Below the pieces are notes generated by a model. That model was not told the origin of the DNA. It made no database searches and worked only from the letters and a program-made list of their open reading frames with translations. A stretch of 6,359 nt of DNA from assembly GCA_945902735.1 (NCBI GenBank), contig CAMDNF010000129.1, forward strand, positions 1 to 6,359. Reading direction: 5' to 3'. The stretch comes from SHWC01 sp945902735 (GTDB lineage: Bacteria > Pseudomonadota > Alphaproteobacteria > UBA828). Below, in pieces: positions 1 to 6,328 of this stretch; within the stretch, counting starts at the first letter, position 1; the number at the start of each line of letters is the position of its first letter. A program made the translations under genes and the position numbers.

Positions 1-200
1 CAGAAGGCTATCGTCGTTCATGGCGGGTGTGGCGCTCCGTGGTCGCGTCGGTGATCCTGTGTTAGCATCAGAATCATGCACGCGATCAGCGGCCTACGCC
101 ACATCCGCCAACCCAAAATCACCCTCGTCATGAATAAGACGGGTTAGCGCCCAGCCGCCTGCCAAGTGGCATCGCCGAATCCGAGAATAACGAAGTAACC
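1..200. other. Non-coding or gene-edge stretch, no gene supported
   Basis: All forward frames are interrupted here (for example stops at 52-54, 131-133, 135-137 and 145-147), and what remains are very short open stretches with no recognisable protein signature. A minus-strand ATG at 21-19 opens seven codons (MNDDSLL) that run off the left edge. A GGAG lies about 13 nt upstream of it, so it could be the start of a gene outside the window, but seven codons cannot establish that. The stretch presumably carries the leader of the gene at 201. I see no convincing -35/-10 pair, tRNA or strong hairpin. Confidence 0.4.
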
Positions 201-1283
201 ATGGCGGCCGATTTGATTGGGTACGATTCGATACCACAAACTTGGCGCGGTCTTTGGAAGACGGTGGCTGGCCCTGAGGTCGAACCGACAATTCGGAATT
301 TCGGGTCGGATCACGCTTCGTATGCATGGCAGAAGGAGGAAACGACGTTTCGCCTCCTCGCACGCGGTGATTTTACGCGTGATGGGGTGGAAGACATTGT
401 GATGTCCGTTCGCACTAGATTTGACGGACGCGGCCGCCACACACGCCTGCTCGTTCTGACAGAGAAGGCAGACTCCAAGGTGATTCGGATCGCAAAAGAA
501 TACTCGCGGTGGATTGCCAGACCGTTGACACTCGGTATGACACGACTTTCCGATTTGCCCTGGCGTGTCGGCCCTAAGACGAAGGCGTTCCTGCCCGTGC
601 AATGGTCACCGGATTTGCCGATAACCGCGGCGGACAAAATCGACGAGGCTTTTCAGGCCCCGATTTATCCGGATGACGTCCCATTTACCGTCGGTCGCGG
701 TTGGCAATATGTCAACCAGGAGTGGGTCGCAGCGGAAGAAGCTAACATCGTCGCATGCTCCGATTTTGAGCCGCTGATCAAGGCCGGTTACAGCGTTCAA
801 TATCAGATGAATTGGAATGCCATTGTTGGCCTTGGCGTGTATTGCGCTGAGATTGCTGCGATGAAAATGGCGCGCCCTTCGCGTGTCAGCTATTTGGAAG
901 AATTTCGTTTGGATGAGAATGCGCCGAATATACTTCCAGCAATTTTGCGAGGGTCGCAATCCTCGTCGCAACACGATGAGGACATAGTTAATTCGAGAAA
1001 TGGCGTGCCTTGGGTCGGGCCTGAAAGTCCCTATGTCTTCAACGTTATCGACGAAGGTCCTTTCCAGGCTCGATACGAAGACGAAGATGGCGGTACCATC
1101 GTTCAACTTTTGGCACGCGCCGACTTCAACGATGATGGTATCGAAGACTTGTTGCTCGAGTTCGTTGCTTATTCAAATATGGGAAGCGGGGTATCTACCG
1201 AAGGCGTAGTTCTGACCAGGCTGTCGGCAAATTCCGTCATGCGCCTTGTGAATGTGTTGGATAATGGTTTGGGGCCGAACTAG
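201..1283 (+). CDS. Unrecognised protein with duplicated Asp-Gly (FG-GAP/EF-hand-like) motif
   Basis: A 360-residue protein that I cannot assign to a named family. The ATG at 201 is the only ATG after the in-frame stop at 135-137; the ribosome-binding sequence before it is weak. No signal peptide or membrane span is visible from this start. Two related acidic segments lie near the ends: LLARGDFTRDGVEDIV at residues 52-67 and LLARADFNDDGIEDLL at 303-318. Each is followed by a Gly-containing stretch and an LxxLT or VVLTR strand (LLVLTEK 83-89, GVVLTRL 335-341), so roughly 50-60-residue modules look duplicated. The D-x-(N/T)-x-D-G-x-x-D pattern resembles calcium-binding loops of FG-GAP/VCBS or EF-hand type, which is inference. 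Between them lies a different region with two cysteines (C186, C215) and the segment ARPSRVSYLEEF near 224-235. The DNA is AT-richer than its neighbours. It ends 25 bp from the convergent ubiA stop. It could be an exported protein with a misplaced start, or cytosolic. Confidence 0.7.
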   Translation: MAADLIGYDSIPQTWRGLWKTVAGPEVEPTIRNFGSDHASYAWQKEETTFRLLARGDFTRDGVEDIVMSVRTRFDGRGRHTRLLVLTEKADSKVIRIAKEYSRWIARPLTLGMTRLSDLPWRVGPKTKAFLPVQWSPDLPITAADKIDEAFQAPIYPDDVPFTVGRGWQYVNQEWVAAEEANIVACSDFEPLIKAGYSVQYQMNWNAIVGLGVYCAEIAAMKMARPSRVSYLEEFRLDENAPNILPAILRGSQSSSQHDEDIVNSRNGVPWVGPESPYVFNVIDEGPFQARYEDEDGGTIVQLLARADFNDDGIEDLLLEFVAYSNMGSGVSTEGVVLTRLSANSVMRLVNVLDNGLGPN

Positions 1284-1308
1284 CCAATCGAGGCTTTGCG
1301 TCTGAACG

Positions 1309-2226
1309 CTACCCCACCATTTGCCCCGCGACGATTCCGCCGAACAACGCGGCGCCTACCCATAGGTTCGCCTTGAACTTGGCGAGGCAATCGCCGGAAT
1401 CGTCAAAGCGCGCGAGGAGCGCCTGCCAAGCAAAGAGCGCGGCGACCGCGCCAAGGCCCACATAGAACGGCCAGCCGAGGCCTTGCAGCGCGCCGGCCGC
1501 GCCGAAGGCGGTAAGGCTCAAGCCATAGACCGCGATCAGAAACGGCCGGGTGCGTGGCCCTAGCGCGAGCGCGCTCGATTTCACGCCGATCAGCGCGTCG
1601 TCGTCTTTGTCTTGATGCGCATAGATCGTGTCATAGCCGAGCGTCCAAAAAATTCCGCCGAGATAAAGCAGCGCGGCCGGCCAATCGAGCGTGCCGGTCG
1701 CGGCCGCCCAACCCAAGAGCGCGCCCCAATTGAAGGTCAGGCCCAAAAACGCCTGCGGCCAATAGGTAATGCGTTTCATCAAGGGATAGGTGAAGACCAG
1801 CGCGAGCGAGCCAATGCCAAGCACGATCGCGAGCCAATGAAGCTGCACGAGGATCGCGAGGCCGGCCGCGAGCAACAGCGCCGTGAAGAGAACGGCGTGG
1901 CGCACGCGAAGCGCGCCCGAGGCGAGCGGGCGATGCTGCGTGCGGGCGACTTGTGAGTCGAATTCGCGATCGACGATATCGTTATAAATACAACCGGCGC
2001 TCCGCATCACCAGCGCGCCGGCAGCGAACAGGCCAAGCAGGCGCCCATCGGGCCAGGCTTCGGCGGCAAGCGCGATCGCCCAGAAGCAGGGCCAGAGCAG
2101 GAGCCAGGTGCCGGTCGGCTTGTCGAGCCGGATCAGCGCGACATAGGGCTTCAGCGCGCGCGGCGCGAGCCGTTCGAACGGGCCCGTTTGCCTCACAATG
2201 TCCGAAGGGCTGGATTCCAATGTCAT
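1309..2226 (-). CDS. ubiA: 4-hydroxybenzoate polyprenyltransferase UbiA
   Basis: An integral inner-membrane prenyltransferase that attaches the polyprenyl tail to 4-hydroxybenzoate, the first membrane step of ubiquinone synthesis. The first Asp-rich prenyl-diphosphate/Mg motif is NDIVDREFD (residues 82-90 from the chosen start). It is followed by ARTQHRPLASG, a typical UbiA sequence. The second is GYDTIYAHQDKDDD (197-210). About nine hydrophobic helices can be traced, starting at TWLLLWPCFWAIALAA. From ATG 2226 the protein is 305 residues, normal for the family, and begins MTLESSPSDIVRQ. The frame also stays open to a TTG at 2262, which would add 12 residues lacking family character, so I prefer the ATG, although neither start has a strong Shine-Dalgarno. 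It diverges from rsmE and converges with the unknown gene at 201. The family call is secure. Octaprenyl versus decaprenyl chain length cannot be read from this gene. Confidence 0.95.
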   Translation of the reverse strand: MTLESSPSDIVRQTGPFERLAPRALKPYVALIRLDKPTGTWLLLWPCFWAIALAAEAWPDGRLLGLFAAGALVMRSAGCIYNDIVDREFDSQVARTQHRPLASGALRVRHAVLFTALLLAAGLAILVQLHWLAIVLGIGSLALVFTYPLMKRITYWPQAFLGLTFNWGALLGWAAATGTLDWPAALLYLGGIFWTLGYDTIYAHQDKDDDALIGVKSSALALGPRTRPFLIAVYGLSLTAFGAAGALQGLGWPFYVGLGAVAALFAWQALLARFDDSGDCLAKFKANLWVGAALFGGIVAGQMVG

Positions 2227-2290
2227 GGCATGGGAGATAGCGTGAAGCCGCCCAACCGACAAGCTAACTTACCGCGACGTCCGAGCGCCC
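2227..2290. promoter_or_regulatory. Divergent ubiA/rsmE intergenic region
   Basis: Only 64 bp separate the ubiA ATG and the rsmE ATG, which point away from each other, so both promoters should lie in or overlap this gap unless transcription starts inside a gene. I see no clear consensus -35/-10 pair, operator palindrome or riboswitch. The assignment rests on gene arrangement alone. Confidence 0.35.
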
Positions 2291-3073
2291 ATGATCGAGC
2301 CCCGTCTTTTTGTCGATGCGGATTTGTCCGCCGGTGCGATGGTCGCGCTGGAACGCGCGCAGGCGCATTATTTGACCGGCGTGCTTCGGCGCAAAGTGGG
2401 CGATGGTGCGATTCTGTTCAATGGGCGCGATGGCGCGTGGCGCGCCGTGCTGGTCACGGTGGGGAAGTCGCGCACCGAACTTCGCGTCGAGCAGCAGATC
2501 GCCGCGCAAACAGCGTCACCCGATCTCTGGTTGTTGTTCGCGCCGCTCAAACATGGCCGGATTGATTTTTTGGTCGAGAAGGCGACCGAGCTCGGTGTCT
2601 CGCGCCTGATCCCGATCTTGACCGCCTACACCCAGTCCGAGCGTGTCAATGTCGAGCGCCTGCGCGCGCGCGCGATCGAAGCGGCGGAGCAGACCGAGCG
2701 CTTCGATGTGCCCGAAATCGTGACGCCGGCTTCGCTTGGCCGCGCGCTCGACCGCTGGCCGGCCGAGCGGATCTTGCTGGTGTGCGATGAGGCGGGCGGC
2801 GTGCCGATCGCGGACGCCTTGGCGGCGTTGCGCGCCGAGGCTGTTGGGGCTGGCCGCGTGGCGTTGTTGGTCGGGCCTGAGGGCGGATTGGCCGAGGCCG
2901 ATCGGAAGGTGCTCGCGCTTCAACCGGCGCGCCGCACGATCGCGCTCGGGCCGCGCATCTTGCGGGCCGAGACCGCCGCGCTGGCGGCCTTGGCGTTGAT
3001 CCAAGCGATGATCGGCGATGGGGCTTCGCCGCCGCGGCCATTTTTGGGGCAGGCGCTCACGCGCCGAGATTGA
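2291..3073 (+). CDS. rsmE: 16S rRNA (uracil-1498-N3)-methyltransferase RsmE
   Basis: A SPOUT-class methyltransferase that uses S-adenosylmethionine to methylate N3 of U1498 in helix 44 of 16S rRNA, acting on the assembled 30S subunit in the cytoplasm. The N-terminal PUA-like RNA-binding part is visible as RLFVDADL, then HYLTGVLRRKVGD (26-38) and LFNGRDGAW (42-50). The catalytic knot region carries EKATELGV (96-103), AAEQTERFDVPEI (131-143), the SAM-loop signature LLVGPEGGL (192-200) and LGPRILRAETAA (219-230). At 260 residues it is a normal length. The ATG at 2291 starts directly before the conserved RLFVDA strand. The Shine-Dalgarno is weak (GAG at 2283-2285). It diverges from ubiA, and its last 17 bp overlap the end of the opposite-strand protease gene. 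In several alphaproteobacteria rsmE sits beside gshA; here lemA-htpX comes between them. Confidence 0.96.
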   Translation: MIEPRLFVDADLSAGAMVALERAQAHYLTGVLRRKVGDGAILFNGRDGAWRAVLVTVGKSRTELRVEQQIAAQTASPDLWLLFAPLKHGRIDFLVEKATELGVSRLIPILTAYTQSERVNVERLRARAIEAAEQTERFDVPEIVTPASLGRALDRWPAERILLVCDEAGGVPIADALAALRAEAVGAGRVALLVGPEGGLAEADRKVLALQPARRTIALGPRILRAETAALAALALIQAMIGDGASPPRPFLGQALTRRD

Positions 3074-4064
3074 GCAACCGTTCGATCCGTTTGCCAACCG
3101 GCGGGTGTGTCGCCATCAACGCGGAGGCCTGCTCACCGAAGCGTTGGATCGGGTTATCGATGAAGAGATGCTGGATCGCGCGGTTCGGGCTTTCCATGCG
3201 CACGGTCGACGCGCCGATTTTCCCGAGCGCCGCTATCAGCCCTTGCGGGTTGCGTGTGAGTTTGACCGAACTCGCGTCGGCCAAATATTCCCGCTGACGC
3301 GAAATCGCCATGCGCACCAGAGTCGCCGCAATGGGCGCGATAATCGAAAAAACCAGCAGAATGATCATGGCGATCAGCAAGGCCCCACCCTTACGCCGCC
3401 CACCACCGAAGCGCATGGTGCGATAGCTCGTGCGGCGCGCGATGTCACAGATCAGCACGATCAACCCGACCAGCACGGCCACCATGGTGGCGTAGAGAAT
3501 ATCGTCGTTCGCGATGTGGCTCATCTCGTGCGCGATGACGCCTTGCAATTCATCGCGGTCCATGGTGTCGAGCAGACCGCGCGTGACACCAACCACCGCC
3601 TTGTTGGAACCGGTGCCGGTCGCGAAGGCGTTCAAGGCCGGCGTATCGATGACGACGATGCGCGGCTTGGGCAGGCCGGCCGCGATGCACATTTCCTCGA
3701 CCACATGGTGGAGCTTGGGCTCTTGCGCCTCGCTCACCGTGTTGGCGCCGGCGAGGCCGGTCACGATCGAGCCGCCGAATTCGAGCGCCACCCAAGCCGC
3801 GATCAGGCTGATCACCAACATGGCGCCGGCGCCGATGATGATGGCGGCGATCATCTCTCGCGGCAGACCGTTCGGTCCAATCGGGTCTGATAATAGGAAC
3901 GCGCCGACCAGGCCGCCGATCACCGCGCCAAGGGCCATGCCGATCACGATCAGAATCGCGCAGAGCCAAAAGGTGTTGCGCTTGTTGGCGGCGATCGCGG
4001 CGGCAAAATCGGTGTTGCCTAGCGGCCCGCTCAGGCGCACTTCGGGGACCGAGGCTCGGGCCAT
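3057..4064 (-). CDS. htpX: HtpX-like M48 family membrane zinc metalloprotease
   Basis: A 335-residue inner-membrane protease of the M48 (HtpX) family, which in other bacteria degrades misfolded or damaged membrane proteins. The zinc site is visible: HEMSH at residues 179-183 (two His ligands and the catalytic Glu180) and REYLADASSV (258-267), whose Glu259 is the expected third ligand. Other family segments are ALNAFATGTG (143-152), VGVTRGLL (158-165) and THPPVGKRIERL (319-330). Four hydrophobic segments appear, at about 33-59, 71-97, 190-208 and 228-250, with an Arg/Gly-rich loop at 217-226. The protein is somewhat longer than E. coli HtpX, mainly at the N-terminus. The ATG at 4064 follows an AGAGGG about 9 nt upstream on its strand. 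It lies 18 bp after lemA, so co-transcription is likely. No terminator is visible before the rsmE overlap. Confidence 0.94.
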   Translation of the reverse strand: MARASVPEVRLSGPLGNTDFAAAIAANKRNTFWLCAILIVIGMALGAVIGGLVGAFLLSDPIGPNGLPREMIAAIIIGAGAMLVISLIAAWVALEFGGSIVTGLAGANTVSEAQEPKLHHVVEEMCIAAGLPKPRIVVIDTPALNAFATGTGSNKAVVGVTRGLLDTMDRDELQGVIAHEMSHIANDDILYATMVAVLVGLIVLICDIARRTSYRTMRFGGGRRKGGALLIAMIILLVFSIIAPIAATLVRMAISRQREYLADASSVKLTRNPQGLIAALGKIGASTVRMESPNRAIQHLFIDNPIQRFGEQASALMATHPPVGKRIERLLNLGA

Positions 4065-4082
4065 CGTTTCGCGCCCTCTGGT

Positions 4083-4646
4083 TTAGCGCAGGGTGACCTT
4101 GATCGCTTCGCGGGTTTCCGGCGGGGTTTCGAAATAGGGGTGGCGTTGAAAGCGAAACCAGCTCGCCACCAGATTGGACGGAAATGATTCGACGCGCGTG
4201 TTCTGCGCCTCGACCGAATCATTATAGAACTGGCGCGAGAAGGCGATTTTGTTTTCGGTGGTGGTCAGCTCCTCCTGGAGCTGGCTCACATTGGTATTGG
4301 CCTTAAGATCGGGATAGGCCTCGCTCAGCGCGAACATCTTGCCAAGCGCGCCGCTCAGCACATTCTCGGCCACGATCTGCTCTTCGCGCGTGCCGCTATC
4401 ATGGACCTTCATCGCGGAATTACGCGCGTTGATCACGGCCTCAAGCGTCTCCCGCTCATAGCTCATATAGTCTTTGACGACCTGAACCAGATTGGGGATC
4501 AGGTCGTAACGCCGCCTCAGCTGAACGTCGATTTGTTGCCAGGCGGATTCAACCTGATTGCGCCCGGCGACCAAACGGTTGAACAAGACAATCAGCATGA
4601 GCAGCAGGAACGCCGCGACGCCAATCAGAATATAAACCACGGTCAT
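4083..4646 (-). CDS. lemA: LemA family protein
   Basis: A 187-residue LemA-type protein: one N-terminal membrane helix (about residues 4-22) followed by a long helical soluble domain. The family block is clear: NRLVAGRNQVESAWQQIDVQ (23-42), RRRYDLIPNLVQVVKDY (44-60), an ERETLEAVINARN stretch (64-76), and a C-terminal part with ENKIAFSRQFYNDSVEAQN and ESFPSNLVASWFRF. The molecular role of LemA proteins is not settled. In many bacteria lemA sits next to an M48/HtpX protease or TPM-domain gene, and here it is the promoter-proximal gene before htpX, so partnership in membrane-protein quality control is a reasonable inference. The ATG at 4646 is preceded by GAGG about 6 nt upstream on its strand, a good ribosome-binding site. 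It diverges from gshA. This is not the sensor kinase that was once also called LemA. Confidence 0.95.
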   Translation of the reverse strand: MTVVYILIGVAAFLLLMLIVLFNRLVAGRNQVESAWQQIDVQLRRRYDLIPNLVQVVKDYMSYERETLEAVINARNSAMKVHDSGTREEQIVAENVLSGALGKMFALSEAYPDLKANTNVSQLQEELTTTENKIAFSRQFYNDSVEAQNTRVESFPSNLVASWFRFQRHPYFETPPETREAIKVTLR

Positions 4647-4822
4647 GCGCGCCTCGCTCGCTTCAGCGTGAACAGCGCCGCGAGATTAGCACGGTTCGGC
4701 GCTTGGCGTCGCCCGTGGTCACCGAGCGGTCGCTTGCGGCTGGCCCCGGATTCGTCGTATGGGAGACGCCCCTGGGCCACCCCGCCCGGCACAAATCGGT
4801 TAATCGGAGGCGAGCCTAATCG
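4647..4822. promoter_or_regulatory. Divergent lemA/gshA intergenic region
   Basis: These 176 bp separate lemA (leftward) and gshA (rightward) and should hold both promoters. I find no strong sigma-70 consensus on either strand, no obvious heat-shock-type site and no clear riboswitch or operator palindrome. The best plus-strand match is TTGCGG (4734-4739) with TCGTAT (4755-4760) at a 15-bp spacer, which is too poor to call. Minus-strand open frames reading through this stretch look like GC-bias artefacts. Confidence 0.4.
4806..4810 (+). promoter_or_regulatory. Ribosome-binding site of gshA, widely spaced
   Basis: A consensus GGAGG precedes the gshA ATG with 12 intervening bases, longer than the usual 5-9. 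The start is nevertheless fixed, because an in-frame TAA at 4817-4819 leaves only one codon before the ATG at 4823. Confidence 0.55.
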
Positions 4823-6187
4823 ATGAGCGGACCCTCCAAGGCGTCGCAAGAGCCGGTCGAGAATAGGCGCGCGCTGGTCGCCCATCTCGAATCAGGCTGC
4901 AAGCCGCCATCGGACTGGCGCATCGGCACGGAGCACGAGAAATTCGGCTTCCGGCTCGATGATCTGCGCCCGCTGCCCTATGACGGGCCGGCGGGTATTC
5001 GCGCCATGCTCGAAGGGTTGACGCGCTTTGGCTGGAAGCCGTTTTACGAAGGCGACAATGTCATCGCGTTGTCATTCGAGGGTCAGGCGGTCTCGCTCGA
5101 GCCGGGTGGGCAGTTCGAGCTCTCGGGCGCGCCGGTCGAAAACCTCCATCAAACGTGCAATGAGCTCAACACCCACCTCGCGCAAGTGAGCGATGTGGCG
5201 AAGGAGCTTGGCGTCGGCTTTCTTGGTCTTGGTATGCAGCCCAAATGGCGGCGCGACGAGATCCCCTGGATGCCGAAGGGGCGCTATAAGGTGATGCGTC
5301 GCTATATGCCGCTCAAGGGTTCGCTCGGGCTCGATATGATGACGCGCACCTGCACCGTGCAGGTTAATCTCGACCATCAGTCCGAAGCCGATATGGTGCG
5401 CAAAATGCAGGTCGGCATGGCTCTGCAGCCGATCGCGACCGCGCTGTTCGCCAATTCGCCGTTCGTCGAGGGCAAGCCCTGCGGCTATTTGAGTTATCGC
5501 AGCCACATTTGGACCGATACCGATCCTGATCGTTGCGGCATTCCGCCGTTCGTGTTCGACGCGAGCATGAGTTTCGAGCGCTATGTCGATTATGCGCTCG
5601 ATGTGCCGATGTATTTCGTCATGCGCGAGGGAAAGTATATCGACGTGGCTGGGCAATCGTTCCACGATTTTCTGGCCGGCAAATTGCCGGGCCTGCCGGG
5701 CGTGCGGCCGACGCTCGCCGATTGGGACGATCATTTGACCACGCTGTTTCCCGAGGTGCGCCTGAAGCGCTATATCGAAATGCGCGGCGCCGATGGCGGG
5801 CCGTGGCGGCGTTTGTGTGCGTTGCCGGCGCTGTGGACCGGCCTCCTTTATGATTCGGTCGCGCTCGATGAAGCGCAGCAGTTGTGCAAAGGCTGGTCGG
5901 CGGATGCCGTGATCAAGCTACGCGCCGAAGTGGCGAGGCTCGGTTTCAACGCGGGCATTGGCGGGCGCGGCGGGCTCGAGATCGCGCGCGACATGGTGGC
6001 GATCGCGCGGCGCGGTCTCGCGCGGCGCGCCTGTAAGGGTAAAATTTCGGCCGATGAGACTGAATATCTCGCGCCGCTCGAAGAAATATTGGCGACCGGG
6101 CGCACCGCCGCCGAGGCGCTGCTCGACGCCTATGAGACGCGCTGGAACCGCTCGGTCGATCCGGTGTTCAAGGAATTCGCGTATTGA
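4823..6187 (+). CDS. gshA: Glutamate-cysteine ligase, plant/alphaproteobacterial type
   Basis: ATP-dependent ligase (EC 6.3.2.2) joining L-glutamate and L-cysteine into gamma-glutamylcysteine, the committed step of glutathione synthesis, in the cytoplasm. At 454 residues it matches the GCS2-type class shared by alphaproteobacteria and plants rather than the E. coli class. Signature segments are WRIGTEHEKFGF (32-43), VSLEPGGQFELSG (90-102), MQPKWRRDEIPWMPKGRY (138-155), the active-site stretch MMTRTCTVQVNLD (172-184), and RYIEMRGADGGPW (316-328). These carry the Glu-rich metal and substrate positions expected of the family. It has eight cysteines (26, 112, 177, 220, 238, 332, 355, 404). Plant enzymes use redox disulfides, but whether any pair here is equivalent cannot be decided by eye. 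The start is forced by an in-frame stop at 4817-4819. The partner gshB is not in the window. Downstream lies a cluster of hairpins rather than another gene. Confidence 0.96.
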   Translation: MSGPSKASQEPVENRRALVAHLESGCKPPSDWRIGTEHEKFGFRLDDLRPLPYDGPAGIRAMLEGLTRFGWKPFYEGDNVIALSFEGQAVSLEPGGQFELSGAPVENLHQTCNELNTHLAQVSDVAKELGVGFLGLGMQPKWRRDEIPWMPKGRYKVMRRYMPLKGSLGLDMMTRTCTVQVNLDHQSEADMVRKMQVGMALQPIATALFANSPFVEGKPCGYLSYRSHIWTDTDPDRCGIPPFVFDASMSFERYVDYALDVPMYFVMREGKYIDVAGQSFHDFLAGKLPGLPGVRPTLADWDDHLTTLFPEVRLKRYIEMRGADGGPWRRLCALPALWTGLLYDSVALDEAQQLCKGWSADAVIKLRAEVARLGFNAGIGGRGGLEIARDMVAIARRGLARRACKGKISADETEYLAPLEEILATGRTAAEALLDAYETRWNRSVDPVFKEFAY

Positions 6188-6193
6188 TATCAA

Positions 6194-6223
6194 GTCTCGA
6201 TGATCGAAACCGATCATCGGGAC
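6194..6223 (+). terminator. Hairpin just after gshA, possible terminator
   Basis: A 13-bp stem (6194-6206 with 6211-6223) contains one T-G wobble (6197/6220) and a 4-nt AAAC loop at 6207-6210. It starts six bases after the gshA stop, so it is well placed to end or protect the gshA transcript. There is no T-tract after it (GCCCTC follows), so it is not a canonical intrinsic terminator. It may simply be the left unit of the repeat element. Confidence 0.5.
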
Positions 6224-6242
6224 GCCCTCAGGCGCCGGGCGC

Positions 6243-6285
6243 GCGCGTCGTGCGCTTTGGGCGCGCGCCAAAGCACGCGACGCGC
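6243..6285. repeat. Central 18-bp near-perfect GC-rich palindrome
   Basis: Positions 6243-6260 pair with 6268-6285 around a 7-nt GCGCGCG loop (6261-6267). Of 18 pairs, 16 are Watson-Crick, one is T-G (6251/6277) and one is a C/A mismatch (6253/6275). Both departures are single-transition changes from a perfect pair. It is the longest stem in the downstream cluster. Confidence 0.7.
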
Positions 6286-6293
6286 TCGGCTTA

Positions 6294-6324
6294 CGCCGCA
6301 AAGGCGGCGCGGCGCGGTCGCGCC
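6294..6324. repeat. Two adjacent small GC-rich hairpins
   Basis: CGCCGC (6294-6299) pairs with GCGGCG (6304-6309) around an AAAG loop. GGCGC (6311-6315) pairs with GCGCC (6320-6324) around GGTC. They sit back to back between the central palindrome and the right-hand terminal hairpin. Individually short GC-rich stems can be chance, but together they continue the palindromic pattern. Confidence 0.5.
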
Positions 6325-6328
6325 GGCC

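Noticed and set aside
76..147. 23-codon plus-strand open frame as a possible leader peptide
   Set aside because: No ribosome-binding site, no regulatory codon run and no attenuator hairpin after it.
606..1106. 166-residue minus-strand open frame inside the unknown gene
   Set aside because: The plus-strand frame is longer, spans the whole region and contains an internal duplication at protein level, which supports it as the coding frame.
2661..2675. GCGCGCGCGC run in rsmE as a phase-variable repeat
   Set aside because: Short alternating GC tracts are common in this GC-rich coding DNA and the reading frame here is intact.
2516..3097. 193-residue minus-strand open frame opposite rsmE
   Set aside because: Shadow of rsmE: Arg/Gln-rich low-complexity product, no motif, no ribosome-binding site.
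3018..3890. 290-residue plus-strand open frame opposite htpX
   Set aside because: It mirrors the clear HtpX codons, its His/Arg/Asp-rich composition is typical of the antisense of GC-rich genes, and it has no family signature.
5072..5734. 220-residue minus-strand open frame inside gshA
   Set aside because: Antisense reading of conserved gshA codons; the His/Ile/Arg-rich product resembles no protein family.
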